Assembly: GCF_900492205.1 (NCBI RefSeq)
Contig: NZ_UEYQ01000002.1
Span: forward strand, 62,001-126,000
Length of the DNA stretch: 64,000 nucleotides
Source: Ciceribacter sp. T2.26MG-112.2
GTDB lineage: Bacteria > Pseudomonadota > Alphaproteobacteria > Rhizobiales > Rhizobiaceae
Direction: 5' to 3'
The notes under the pieces are model-generated. The model did no database searches. It worked only from the letters and a program-made list of their open reading frames with translations, and was not told the DNA's origin. Position 1 is the stretch's first letter, and each line of letters opens with the position of its first letter. This document shows, in pieces, positions 8,687 to 17,665 of the stretch. The translations under genes were made by a program, and so were the position numbers.

Positions 8687-11600
8687 ATGAGCCATCTCCT
8701 CGATCGCCTCAACTTCCTGGCGCGCAAGAATGCCGATACCTTCTCGGACGGCCACGGCGTCACCACGACCGAAAACCGGGATTGGGAAGACGCCTATCGC
8801 AAGCGCTGGCAGCACGACAAGATCGTGCGCTCGACGCACGGCGTGAACTGCACCGGTTCCTGCTCGTGGAAGATCTATGTGAAGGGCGGGATCGTCACCT
8901 GGGAAACCCAGCAGACGGACTATCCCCGTACCCGGCCGGACCTTCCCAACCACGAGCCGCGCGGCTGCGCGCGCGGCGCCAGCTACAGCTGGTACATGTA
9001 TTCGGCCAACCGGGTGAAATATCCGCTGATCCGCTCGCGCCTGCTCAAGCTGTGGCGCAAGGAACGCATGATCAAGACCCCGGTCGGGGCCTGGGCGGCG
9101 ATCCAGGAGAATCCGGAAAAGCGTGCCGACTACATGAAGATGCGCGGTCTCGGCGGCTTCGTGCGCGCCACCTGGGATGAGGTCAACGAGATCATCGCCG
9201 CCGCCAACGCCTATACGGTCAAGACCTATGGCCCGGACCGGGTAGTGGGCTTCTCGCCGATCCCGGCCATGTCGATGGTCTCCTATGCGGCCGGCTCGCG
9301 TTACCTGTCGCTGCTCGGTGGGGTCTGTCTGTCGTTCTACGACTGGTACTGTGACCTGCCGCCTGCTTCGCCGATGACCTGGGGCGAGCAGACCGACGTT
9401 CCGGAATCGGCCGACTGGTACAATTCCGGCTTCCTGATCCTGTGGGGCTCCAACGTGCCACAGACGCGCACGCCCGATGCCCATTTCTATACGGAGGCGC
9501 GCTACAAGGGCGCCAAGTCGGTGGTGATTTCGCCCGACTATTCGGAAGCGGCGAAATTCTCCGATCTCTGGCTGCATCCGAAGCAGGGAACCGATGCCGC
9601 GCTCGCCATGGCGATGGGGCATGTCATCCTGCGCGAATTCCATCTCGACCGGCAGGCCGAGTATTTCGAGGACTACTGTCGTCGCTATACCGACATGCCG
9701 ATGCTGGTCAAACTGGTCGGCAAGGACGGTCATTACATCGCTGATCGCTTCGTCCGTGCCTCCGACTTCACCGGCGCGCTCGATGAGACGAACAATCCGG
9801 AATGGAAGACGGTCGCAGTCGATGCCAAGACGAAGCAGTTCGTCTCGCCCGGTGGTTCGATCGGCTATCGCTGGGGCGAGCAGGGCAAGTGGAACCTCGA
9901 GGCCAAGGACGGCAAGGGGGCAGACGTCGATCTCGCCATGAGCTTCATCCTCGACGGCGAGCACGACACGATCGCCAATGTCGGCTTCCCCTATTTCGGC
10001 AATCGCGAGCACGATTACTTCGAAGGCACCGACCATGCCAGCGTGCTGGTGCGCAAGGTGCCGGCCCGCAAGGTCAAGCTCGCCGATGGCGAGGCGCTGG
10101 TCGCCACCGTGTTCGACCTGTTCGTCGCCAATTATGGCCTCGATCGCGGGCTCGACGATCCGAATTCGGCCAAGTCCTATCAGGAGAACCTGCCCTACAC
10201 GCCGGCCTGGGCCGAGAAGATCACCGGTGTTCCGCGCGACCAGATCATCGCGGTCGCCCGTGAATTCGCCAGCAATGCGGAAAAGACCAATGGTCGCTCC
10301 ATGGTCATCCTCGGTGCCGGTCTGAACCACTGGTACCACATGGACATGAACTATCGCGGCATCATCAACATGCTGGTGATGTGCGGTTGCGTAGGCCAGT
10401 CCGGCGGCGGGTGGAGCCATTATGTCGGCCAGGAAAAGCTGAGGCCGCAGACCGGCTGGACGGCGCTCGCCTTCGCGCTCGACTGGAACCGGCCGCCGCG
10501 CCACATGAACGGCACCTCGTTCTTCTACGCGCATACCGACCAGTGGCGCTACGAGACGCTGAAGGTGGACGAGATCCTCTCGCCGACCGCGCCGGAAGGG
10601 CCCTGGGATGCGACGCTGATCGACTACAACATCCGTGCCGAGCGCATGGGCTGGTTGCCGTCGGCGCCGCAGCTGAAGACCAATCCGCTTCAGGTGTCGA
10701 AGGATGCGGCAGCGGCCGGCAAGGAAGCCAAGGACTATGTCGCCGAGCAGCTGAAGGCCGGCACGTTGTCGATGTCCTGCGAGGACCCGGACGACAAGGC
10801 CAACTGGCCGCGCAACCTGTTCGTATGGCGTTCCAACCTGCTCGGCTCGTCCGGCAAGGGACATGAATATTTCCTCAAGCACCTGCTCGGCACCAAGCAC
10901 GGCGTTCTCGGCAAGGATCTCGGCGAGGAAGGTCGCCAGATCACCAAGGAAGCCGCCTGGCACCAGGAGGCGCCGGAAGGAAAGCTCGACCTGCTGGTGA
11001 CCCTCGACTTCCGCATGTCGACCACCTGCGTCTATTCCGACATCGTGCTTCCGACGGCCACATGGTACGAGAAGAACGATCTCAACACGTCCGACATGCA
11101 TCCCTTCATCCATCCGCTGTCGAGTGCGGCGGATCCGGCCTGGGATGCGCGCAGCGACTGGGAGATCTTCAAGGGCATTGCCCGCAAGTTCTCGGATGTC
11201 GCGCCGGAGGTTCTCGGGGTGGAGAAGGACGTCGTCCTCGTGCCGACGTTGCACGATACCGCCGGCGAACTCGCCCAGCCGTTCGACGTCAAGGACTGGA
11301 AGAAGGGCGAGATCGAGCCCATCCCGGGTCGGACCATGCCGACGGTCGCGGTGGTCGAGCGCGACTATCCAAACCTCTACAAAAAGTTCACCTCGGTCGG
11401 CACCCTGCTCGAAAGACTCGGCAATGGCGGCAAGGGCATTGCCTGGAACACCGAGCACGAAGTCGATCTGCTCGCCCGCCTGAACGGCGTCGTGCAGGAG
11501 GAGGGCGTCACCAAGGGCCGGCCGCGCATCGACAGCGATATCGACGCGACCGAAGTCATCCTGTCGCTTGCGCCTGAAACCAACGGCGAAGTAGCGGTCA

Positions 11601-12445
11601 AGGCCTGGGAGGCGCTGTCGAAGTTCACCGGCCGCGACCACACCCATCTCGCCATCCCGAAGGAGGACGAGAAGATCCGCTTCCGCGACGTGGTCGCCCA
11701 GCCGCGCAAGATCATCTCCTCGCCGACTTGGTCGGGCCTGGAATCGGAGAAGGTCTGCTACAATGCCGGCTATACCAACGTCCACGAGCTGATCCCGTGG
11801 CGGACGCTCACCGGCCGCCAGCAGCTCTATCAGGATCACCTGTGGATGCGCGCCTTCGGCGAAGGCTTCTGCGTTTATCGGCCGCCGATCGACACCAAGA
11901 CCGTCAATCCGGCGATCGAGGCCAAGTCGGACGGCAAGCCGCATCTGGTGCTGAACTTCATCACGCCGCACCAGAAGTGGGGCATCCACTCCACCTATAG
12001 CGACAATCTAATGATGCTGACGCTCAATCGCGGCGGCCCTGTCGTGTGGATTTCCGAGCCCGACGCCAAGCGGGCCGGCATCGCCGACAATGACTGGGTC
12101 GAGGTCTACAACGCCAACGGCGCCATCGTCGCCCGCGCGGTGGTCTCGCAGCGCATGAAGGACGGTACGATCTTCATGTACCACGCCCAGGAAAAGATCG
12201 TGAACACACCCGGTTCGCCGATCACCGGCCAGCGCGGCGGCATCCACAACTCGGTCACGCGCGTCATCACCAAGCCGACCCACATGATCGGCGGATACGC
12301 CCATCAGTCCTACGGCTTCAACTACTACGGCACGGTCGGCGCCAATCGCGACGAGTTCGTCGTGGTCCGCAGACTCGACACGGTGGACTGGCTGGAAGGG
12401 CCGCACACCGAAAGCGTCGCATACAACAAGGAGGCGGCAGAATGA
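8687..12445 (+). CDS. narG: Respiratory nitrate reductase alpha subunit NarG
   Basis: Molybdenum-bisMGD catalytic subunit, cytoplasm-facing, reducing nitrate to nitrite with quinol electrons supplied via NarI and NarH. At 1252 residues it is full length. FS0 cluster ligands are His51, Cys55 and Cys59 (THGVNCTGSC), with Cys94 in PRGCARGAS. Asp223 in YDWYCDLPP is the expected molybdenum ligand. No twin-arginine signal peptide is present, as usual for membrane-bound NarG facing the cytoplasm. GGAGG precedes ATG 8687 at good spacing. The stop overlaps the narH start by 4 bases, so translation is coupled. Confidence 0.98.
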   Translation: MSHLLDRLNFLARKNADTFSDGHGVTTTENRDWEDAYRKRWQHDKIVRSTHGVNCTGSCSWKIYVKGGIVTWETQQTDYPRTRPDLPNHEPRGCARGASYSWYMYSANRVKYPLIRSRLLKLWRKERMIKTPVGAWAAIQENPEKRADYMKMRGLGGFVRATWDEVNEIIAAANAYTVKTYGPDRVVGFSPIPAMSMVSYAAGSRYLSLLGGVCLSFYDWYCDLPPASPMTWGEQTDVPESADWYNSGFLILWGSNVPQTRTPDAHFYTEARYKGAKSVVISPDYSEAAKFSDLWLHPKQGTDAALAMAMGHVILREFHLDRQAEYFEDYCRRYTDMPMLVKLVGKDGHYIADRFVRASDFTGALDETNNPEWKTVAVDAKTKQFVSPGGSIGYRWGEQGKWNLEAKDGKGADVDLAMSFILDGEHDTIANVGFPYFGNREHDYFEGTDHASVLVRKVPARKVKLADGEALVATVFDLFVANYGLDRGLDDPNSAKSYQENLPYTPAWAEKITGVPRDQIIAVAREFASNAEKTNGRSMVILGAGLNHWYHMDMNYRGIINMLVMCGCVGQSGGGWSHYVGQEKLRPQTGWTALAFALDWNRPPRHMNGTSFFYAHTDQWRYETLKVDEILSPTAPEGPWDATLIDYNIRAERMGWLPSAPQLKTNPLQVSKDAAAAGKEAKDYVAEQLKAGTLSMSCEDPDDKANWPRNLFVWRSNLLGSSGKGHEYFLKHLLGTKHGVLGKDLGEEGRQITKEAAWHQEAPEGKLDLLVTLDFRMSTTCVYSDIVLPTATWYEKNDLNTSDMHPFIHPLSSAADPAWDARSDWEIFKGIARKFSDVAPEVLGVEKDVVLVPTLHDTAGELAQPFDVKDWKKGEIEPIPGRTMPTVAVVERDYPNLYKKFTSVGTLLERLGNGGKGIAWNTEHEVDLLARLNGVVQEEGVTKGRPRIDSDIDATEVILSLAPETNGEVAVKAWEALSKFTGRDHTHLAIPKEDEKIRFRDVVAQPRKIISSPTWSGLESEKVCYNAGYTNVHELIPWRTLTGRQQLYQDHLWMRAFGEGFCVYRPPIDTKTVNPAIEAKSDGKPHLVLNFITPHQKWGIHSTYSDNLMMLTLNRGGPVVWISEPDAKRAGIADNDWVEVYNANGAIVARAVVSQRMKDGTIFMYHAQEKIVNTPGSPITGQRGGIHNSVTRVITKPTHMIGGYAHQSYGFNYYGTVGANRDEFVVVRRLDTVDWLEGPHTESVAYNKEAAE

Positions 12446-13980
12446 AAATCCGCGCGCAAATTGGCATGGTCCTCAACCTCGACAAGTGCATCGGGTGTCA
12501 TACCTGCTCGGTCACCTGCAAGAACGTCTGGACCAATCGCGAAGGCGTCGAATACGCCTGGTTCAACAATGTCGAAACCAAGCCCGGCATCGGTTTCCCG
12601 AAGGAATGGGAAAACCAGAAGAAGTGGAACGGCGGCTGGGTCCGCAAGTCGAACGGCAAGATCGAGCCGAAGATGGGTGCCAAGTGGCGCATCCTCGCCA
12701 AGATCTTCGCCAATCCCGACCTGCCGGAAATCGACGACTATTACGAGCCGTTCGACTTCGACTACGGCCACCTTCAGACAGCCGGCGAAAGCCGTGCCAT
12801 GCCGACGGCCCGTCCCCGCTCGATGATCACCGGCGAGCGGATGGAAAAGATCGAATGGGGTCCTAACTGGGAGGAAATCCTGGGCGGCGAATTCGAGAAG
12901 CGCTCGAAGGACTACAATTTCGAAGGCGTGCAGAAGGAGATCTACGGCCAGTTCGAGAACACCTTCATGATGTACCTGCCGAGGCTGTGCGAGCACTGCC
13001 TCAACCCCACCTGTGCGGCTGCCTGTCCGTCGGGGGCGATCTACAAGCGCGAGGATGACGGCATCGTCCTGATCGACCAGGAGAAATGCCGCGGCTGGCG
13101 GATGTGTGTTTCCGGCTGTCCCTACAAGAAGATCTACTACAACTGGAACTCGGGAAAATCCGAGAAGTGCATCTTCTGCTATCCGCGCATCGAGGCTGGT
13201 CATCCGACGGTCTGTTCGGAAACCTGCGTCGGACGCATCCGCTATCTCGGCGTCATCCTCTACGATGCCGACCGGATCTCGGAAGCCGCATCGACCGCCA
13301 ATGAGCAGGATCTCTACGAGGAACAGCTGAAGATATTCCTCGATCCGAACGATCCTGCCGTCATCGAGCAGGCGCGCAAGGATGGCGTTCCGGACGCCTG
13401 GCTGGAAGCGGCGAAGCATTCGCCGGTCTACAAGATGGCGATGGACTGGAAGATCGCCTTCCCGCTCCACCCGGAATACCGCACGCTGCCGATGGTCTGG
13501 TACATTCCGCCGCTTTCGCCGCTGCAGTCGGCGGCCCAGTCGGGCAAGCTCGGCATGGACGGCCCGCTGCCGGATGTGCGGTCGCTGCGCATCCCGGTCC
13601 GCTACCTCGCCAACCTGCTGACGGCCGGCAAGGAGGCCCCCGTGGTCTCGGCGCTGGAGCGCATGCTCGCCATGCGCGCCTATATGCGCTCCAAGACGAT
13701 CGACGGGGTCATCGACACCTCGATTGCCGCGAAGGTCGGCATGAGCGCCGAGATGATCGAGGAGATGTACCACATCATGGCGATCGCCAATTACGAGGAC
13801 CGCTTCGTTATCCCGACGACGCACCGCGAAGTGACCGAGGACGCCTATGACGTCCGTGGTTCCTGTGGCTTCTCCTTCGGCAATGGCTGCTCGGGCGGCA
13901 CGTCCGACAGCGACCTCTTCGGCGCCAAGCGCCGCAAGGTCGTCCAGACCCCGACCGACCTGTTCAAGGAGCGCGTCTGA
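12442..13980 (+). CDS. narH: Respiratory nitrate reductase beta subunit NarH
   Basis: Electron-transfer subunit of 512 residues carrying one 3Fe-4S and three 4Fe-4S clusters between the NarI haems and NarG. Four cysteine groups are visible: CIGCHTCSVTC (Cys16, 19, 22, 26), CEHCLNPTCAAACP, CRGWRMCVSGCP and CIFCYPRIEAGHPTVCSETC. The Trp in CRGWRMC is the normal substitution that makes the third group a 3Fe-4S cluster. The gene overlaps narG by ATGA and shares TGATG with narJ, so all three are translationally coupled. Confidence 0.98.
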   Translation: MKIRAQIGMVLNLDKCIGCHTCSVTCKNVWTNREGVEYAWFNNVETKPGIGFPKEWENQKKWNGGWVRKSNGKIEPKMGAKWRILAKIFANPDLPEIDDYYEPFDFDYGHLQTAGESRAMPTARPRSMITGERMEKIEWGPNWEEILGGEFEKRSKDYNFEGVQKEIYGQFENTFMMYLPRLCEHCLNPTCAAACPSGAIYKREDDGIVLIDQEKCRGWRMCVSGCPYKKIYYNWNSGKSEKCIFCYPRIEAGHPTVCSETCVGRIRYLGVILYDADRISEAASTANEQDLYEEQLKIFLDPNDPAVIEQARKDGVPDAWLEAAKHSPVYKMAMDWKIAFPLHPEYRTLPMVWYIPPLSPLQSAAQSGKLGMDGPLPDVRSLRIPVRYLANLLTAGKEAPVVSALERMLAMRAYMRSKTIDGVIDTSIAAKVGMSAEMIEEMYHIMAIANYEDRFVIPTTHREVTEDAYDVRGSCGFSFGNGCSGGTSDSDLFGAKRRKVVQTPTDLFKERV

Positions 13981-14693
13981 TGCACAAGGCACTGAAGGCA
14001 ATATCGCTGTTGCTCAGCTACCCGACCGAGGAACTCATCGAGGGGGTGCCGGAACTCAAGGCGGCGCTCGAAGATGACGGAACGATCTCCCGGGAGGTCA
14101 GGCTGCTGCTTGGCCGCCTGATCGACGATCTCGCCGGACAGGACCTTTACGAGGCTCAGGAGCGCTACGTCTACCTGTTTTACCGCAGCCGGTCGCTGTC
14201 GCTCAACCTGTTCGAGCATGTCCATGGCGAGAGCCGCGACCGCGGCCAGGCCATGGTCGACCTGAAGACCATGTACGAGGACCAGGGTTTTGAAATCGAC
14301 GCCAAGGAACTGCCGGACTATCTGCCGCTGTTCCTGGAATTCCTTGCGACCCTGACAACGGAAGAAGTCGATGACCTGCTCGCCCAGACCGGCCATATCA
14401 CGGCGGCGATCGGCGAGCGGCTGAGGAAGCGGGATTCGGTCTATTCCAACGCCTTTGCCGCGCTCGGCCTCGTGTCGAAGAGCAAGCCGGACCAGAAGCT
14501 GCTGAAAGAGTTGCTGGACGGCGCCGAGGACGATCCGAACGATCTCGAGGCGATGGACCGCATCTGGGAGGACGAGGTCGTCACCTTCGGCGGCAATGCG
14601 GGCGACAACAGCTGCGGCCCCGACAGGCTGCGCACACAGATGAGGGCGGCGGCGCGCAAGCCGAACGATCCCTTGAACACGATACCGGTTTAG
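13980..14693 (+). CDS. narJ: Nitrate reductase assembly chaperone NarJ
   Basis: Dedicated cytoplasmic chaperone (237 residues, TorD/NarJ family) that binds apo-NarG and is needed for molybdenum cofactor insertion and membrane attachment. It is mostly helical, with the NarJ-typical sequence LLSYPTEELIE at residues 9-19 and LFEHVHGESRDRGQAMVDL at about 77-95. The start codon shares a base with the narH stop (TGATG). Not part of the final enzyme. The acidic C-terminal half after residue 170 is the most variable part of the family. Confidence 0.96.
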   Translation: MHKALKAISLLLSYPTEELIEGVPELKAALEDDGTISREVRLLLGRLIDDLAGQDLYEAQERYVYLFYRSRSLSLNLFEHVHGESRDRGQAMVDLKTMYEDQGFEIDAKELPDYLPLFLEFLATLTTEEVDDLLAQTGHITAAIGERLRKRDSVYSNAFAALGLVSKSKPDQKLLKELLDGAEDDPNDLEAMDRIWEDEVVTFGGNAGDNSCGPDRLRTQMRAAARKPNDPLNTIPV

Positions 14694-14704
14694 GAGGGCA
14701 GGGC

Positions 14705-15421
14705 ATGTCTGGTTTTCTCAATTCACTCTTGTTCGGCATCTATCCGTACATCGCGCTCGCCGTGCTGATCCTCGGCTCGATCATCCGCTATGACCGCGAG
14801 CCCTATACCTGGCGCTCCGGGTCGAGCCAGCTACTGCGCCGCAAGCAACTGATGTGGGGCTCCGTGCTGTTTCATCTCGGCGTGCTGTTCATCTTCGCCG
14901 GCCATCTGGTCGGCTTGCTGACGCCGATCGTGATTTTCGACACGCTCGGCATCAGCCACAGCGCCAAGCAGACGCTGGCCGTGGTCGCCGGCGGCATTGC
15001 CGGCGTGATGGCGATCATCGGCGCGACGCTTCTCGTCCATCGCCGGCTGTTCGATCCGCGCGTGCGCGCCTCATCGAGCACGACCGACACGCTGATCATC
15101 ATCCTCCTGTGGGTCCAGCTCTTCCTCGGGCTCTCGACCATCCCGACTTCGCTTGCCCATCTCGACGGCCATGAAATGGTTAAGTTCATGAACTGGGCAC
15201 AGGGCATCTTCACCTTCAATCCGGAGGCGGCCTCCTATGTCGCCGAGGCGCCGCTGGTGTTCAAGCTGCATCTCTTCCTCGGGCTGACGATCCTGCTGCT
15301 CTTCCCGTTCACCCGGTTGGTGCACATGCTGAGCGCACCGGTGCGATATCTGTGGCGTCCCGGCTATCAGGTCGTGCGGCAGCGCAACGGCAGTTCCGTC
15401 AACCGTGCTCCGGCGGAGTAA
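14705..15421 (+). CDS. narI: Respiratory nitrate reductase gamma subunit NarI (cytochrome b)
   Basis: Inner-membrane dihaem b-type subunit of 238 residues that oxidises quinol and anchors NarGH. Five transmembrane segments can be seen. Haem-ligand histidine candidates are His57 and His67 in the second helix (LFHLGVLFIFAGHLVG) and His189 and His207 in the last (KLHLFLGL, RLVHMLSAP). AGGAGGG before ATG 14705 is a good ribosome site. The stop is 4 bases before the parvulin start, so the operon continues. Confidence 0.97.
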   Translation: MSGFLNSLLFGIYPYIALAVLILGSIIRYDREPYTWRSGSSQLLRRKQLMWGSVLFHLGVLFIFAGHLVGLLTPIVIFDTLGISHSAKQTLAVVAGGIAGVMAIIGATLLVHRRLFDPRVRASSSTTDTLIIILLWVQLFLGLSTIPTSLAHLDGHEMVKFMNWAQGIFTFNPEAASYVAEAPLVFKLHLFLGLTILLLFPFTRLVHMLSAPVRYLWRPGYQVVRQRNGSSVNRAPAE

Positions 15422-15425
15422 GCCC

Positions 15426-16343
15426 ATGGTCACGCTCTTCAACAATGTGAACACGGGTCCGGCCGCTTCCGGAGAGACCGGGCACAAGGACAGCTATTCG
15501 ACCTACCAGGAGCCGGACACCCGCGTTCCGCCGAAGGCCCGACCGGTGCTCGACGCCGTGTCGGTCAATGGGGTGGAGATCGCTGAAAGCGAGATCCTCG
15601 CCGAGGCGCAGAACCATCCGGCCGAAAACCCTGGCGCGGCCCTCCTGGCGGCGGCAAGGGCGCTGGCCGTGCGTGAACTCCTGCTGCAGCGGGCGGTCGA
15701 ACTGGACCTTATCCCGGCGCCTGAACAGAATGCGGATGGGCGTCGTGAAACCGACGAGGACGCAGCCATCCGGATACTGATCGAGAGAGAGGTTGCGGTT
15801 CCATCGGCCACGTCGGAAGAATGCCTGCGTTTCTACGAGAACAACAGGGCGAAATTCCGCAGCGAACCGATCTTCGAGGCAAGCCATATCCTGATCGCCG
15901 CCGATCCTGCGGACGCGCGCGCCCGCGATGCGGCCCGCAACGACGCGGAACGGCTGGCGGCGGTCCTCGTCGAGCACCCTAGCGAGTTTGCAACGATGGC
16001 GCGAACCCATTCGGCCTGTCCCTCGGCCGCACAGGGCGGCAATCTCGGCCAGCTGACCCGTGGCAGCACGGTTGCGGAGTTCGAGCGTTGCCTTGCCCGG
16101 ATGGAAGAGGGCCAGATTACCTCCGCACCGGTCGAAAGCCGGTTCGGCTTCCACATCATCCGGCTGGAACGGCGGATCGATGGTGACCAACTGCCGTTCG
16201 ACTTCGTGCAGGACCGGATCGCCGGTTGGCTCGAAGCCTCCGCCTGGTCGAAAGCCGTGTCGCAGTTCATCGCCATACTGGCCGCCGATGCCACCATCAC
16301 CGGGATCGACGTGCTCGGTGCCGACGGACCGTTGATGCAGTGA
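15426..16343 (+). CDS. PpiC-type (parvulin) peptidyl-prolyl isomerase of the nar operon
   Basis: Predicted peptidyl-prolyl cis-trans isomerase of 305 residues. The parvulin domain is at about residues 150-240 (FEASHILIAA at its start, AAQGGNLGQLTRGSTVAEFE, and SRFGFHIIRL at its end). The N-terminal 130 residues are a helical SurA/NifM-like segment. There is no signal peptide or membrane anchor, so it should act in the cytoplasm, probably on NarG or NarH during assembly. Pseudomonas aeruginosa also has a PpiC-type gene directly after narI and before moaA1, so the arrangement is conserved across proteobacteria. The start at 15426 is preferred over an upstream GTG/TTG inside narI. Confidence 0.85.
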   Translation: MVTLFNNVNTGPAASGETGHKDSYSTYQEPDTRVPPKARPVLDAVSVNGVEIAESEILAEAQNHPAENPGAALLAAARALAVRELLLQRAVELDLIPAPEQNADGRRETDEDAAIRILIEREVAVPSATSEECLRFYENNRAKFRSEPIFEASHILIAADPADARARDAARNDAERLAAVLVEHPSEFATMARTHSACPSAAQGGNLGQLTRGSTVAEFERCLARMEEGQITSAPVESRFGFHIIRLERRIDGDQLPFDFVQDRIAGWLEASAWSKAVSQFIAILAADATITGIDVLGADGPLMQ

Positions 16344-16362
16344 CGCAATGGCGATGACGCAA

Positions 16363-16422
16363 ATGCGTGGCAAGGCGAAGCGGGCAAGGCCCCTGCATGT
16401 TTCGCCAAACCTTGCCACGCAT
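16363..16422. other. Long stem-loop between parvulin and carbonic anhydrase genes
   Basis: ATGCGTGGCAAGG at 16363-16375 is exactly repeated, inverted, at 16410-16422, and GGCGAA/TTCGCC inside the loop can extend the stem. No run of T follows on either strand, so it is unlikely to be a simple terminator. It could stabilise or process the polycistronic message between the structural nar genes and the accessory genes. Confidence 0.6.
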
Positions 16423-16454
16423 CCCGGAAGGGACGTCATGCCCGGAGTAACGTG

Positions 16455-17120
16455 ATGCTTTCTGATCTCTTCGACCACAATGTCCGCTGGGCGGCGGCGA
16501 AACGCACGGAAGACCCCGATTATTTCGACAGGCTGTCGGCCCTGCAGCGGCCGGAATATTTGTGGATCGGCTGCTCCGACAGCCGGGTTCCCGCCAATGT
16601 CATCACCGGGCTCGAGCCCGGCGAGGTCTTCGTCCATCGCAACGTCGCCAATCTCGTCCACCGGGCCGACCTGAACCTGCTCTCGGTGCTCGAATTTGCC
16701 GTGGAGTCCCTTGAGGTCAAGCACATCATCGTCTGCGGGCACTATGGCTGCGGAGGTATCCGCGCGGCCATGGACGGGCATCGCCACGGCATCATCGACC
16801 ACTGGCTGCAGCCGATCCGGGATGTGGCGCAGGCGAACTGCGCGGAACTGGCGAGGATTGACGAGACGGAAGAAAAGCTGAACCGGCTCTGCGAACTGAC
16901 GGTCGTGGGGCAGGTCGAAAGCCTGTCGCGCACGCCGATCCTGCAATCGGCCTGGAAGCGTGGGCGCCCGCTCACCATCCACGGCTGGATCTACGGCCTG
17001 AAGGACGGTCTGCTGCGTGACCTAAAATGCGACTGCGACAGCAGTGCGGCGGAGTTTCGTTGCGACGAGAGCATCGTGCCGCCGGTCGATACCTTAGGAA
17101 TGTCCAGGACAATATCATGA
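16455..17120 (+). CDS. Beta-class carbonic anhydrase
   Basis: Zinc enzyme interconverting CO2 and bicarbonate; 221 residues, full length for a bacterial beta-carbonic anhydrase. Zinc ligands are Cys40 in GCSDSRVP, His96 and Cys99 in CGHYGCGG, and the Asp42-Arg44 dyad is present. It begins 111 bases after the parvulin gene and its stop overlaps the DUF2478 start by ATGA, so it belongs to the extended nar transcript. A carbonic anhydrase inside a nitrate reductase operon is unusual. It may manage bicarbonate and pH during nitrate respiration. The alternative GTG start at 16452 would add one residue. Confidence 0.95.
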   Translation: MLSDLFDHNVRWAAAKRTEDPDYFDRLSALQRPEYLWIGCSDSRVPANVITGLEPGEVFVHRNVANLVHRADLNLLSVLEFAVESLEVKHIIVCGHYGCGGIRAAMDGHRHGIIDHWLQPIRDVAQANCAELARIDETEEKLNRLCELTVVGQVESLSRTPILQSAWKRGRPLTIHGWIYGLKDGLLRDLKCDCDSSAAEFRCDESIVPPVDTLGMSRTIS

Positions 17121-17665
17121 AAGACTTCGATTTCCCTCTCCAGGCCGCCATCCGCGTCGAGCGGGATCGCCCGGTGGACGATGTTCTCGAAGCGGTCGCC
17201 CGCGTCTTGCAGCAAGAGGGGGTGACCGTTGCCGGTTTCCTCCAGCGGGAAAGTACCGGCGATGGCGAATGCTGTAACCGGATCGATCTGGAGGACATTG
17301 CGAGCGGCGAGCACCACATCATCTCCCAAGCCCTTGGCTCAGGCGCGCGCGGCTGCAGGCTCGATCCGCAGGCGCTGGCGGGCGTCGCCGGTCCGCTGCT
17401 GTCACGGCTCGACGCGCGGCCGGACCTTCTGATCCTCAACCGTTTCGGCAAGGGGGAATCCGAGGGGCGAGGGTTTCGCGCCGTCATCGAGGAGGCTTGC
17501 GTGCGGGGCATACCCCTGCTGACGGCAGTCCGGGAAAACTATATCGAGGCATGGCAAGGGTTTGCCGGCGAACTCGGCGTGGTGCTGGCGCCGGATGAGG
17601 CCGTCGTGGTCGCATGGGCACGCGCAGCCATCGATGCGACGAGGAAGTCTTGCGATGCGGCATGA
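17117..17665 (+). CDS. DUF2478-family protein, possible molybdenum-related nucleotide-binding protein
   Basis: Cytoplasmic protein of 182 residues with the features I associate with DUF2478: an early VAGFLQRE segment, ARGCRLDPQAL, and LLILNRFGKGESEGRGFR followed by GIPLLTAV. These look like a P-loop-NTPase-like fold with a degenerate N-terminal loop, since no GxxxxGK motif is present. Members are often encoded beside molybdate transport or molybdoenzyme genes; the biochemical role is unknown. It overlaps the carbonic anhydrase by 4 bases and moaA by 11 bases. The context suggests cofactor or molybdenum handling for NarG. Confidence 0.75.
   Translation: MKDFDFPLQAAIRVERDRPVDDVLEAVARVLQQEGVTVAGFLQRESTGDGECCNRIDLEDIASGEHHIISQALGSGARGCRLDPQALAGVAGPLLSRLDARPDLLILNRFGKGESEGRGFRAVIEEACVRGIPLLTAVRENYIEAWQGFAGELGVVLAPDEAVVVAWARAAIDATRKSCDAA

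Noticed and set aside
8597-11989. 1130-residue open frame on the minus strand opposite narG
   Set aside because: Shadow frame; NarG on the plus strand has all expected ligands and coupled neighbours.
12325-14001. 558-residue minus-strand frame opposite narH
   Set aside because: Shadow frame of narH, which has all cysteine clusters.
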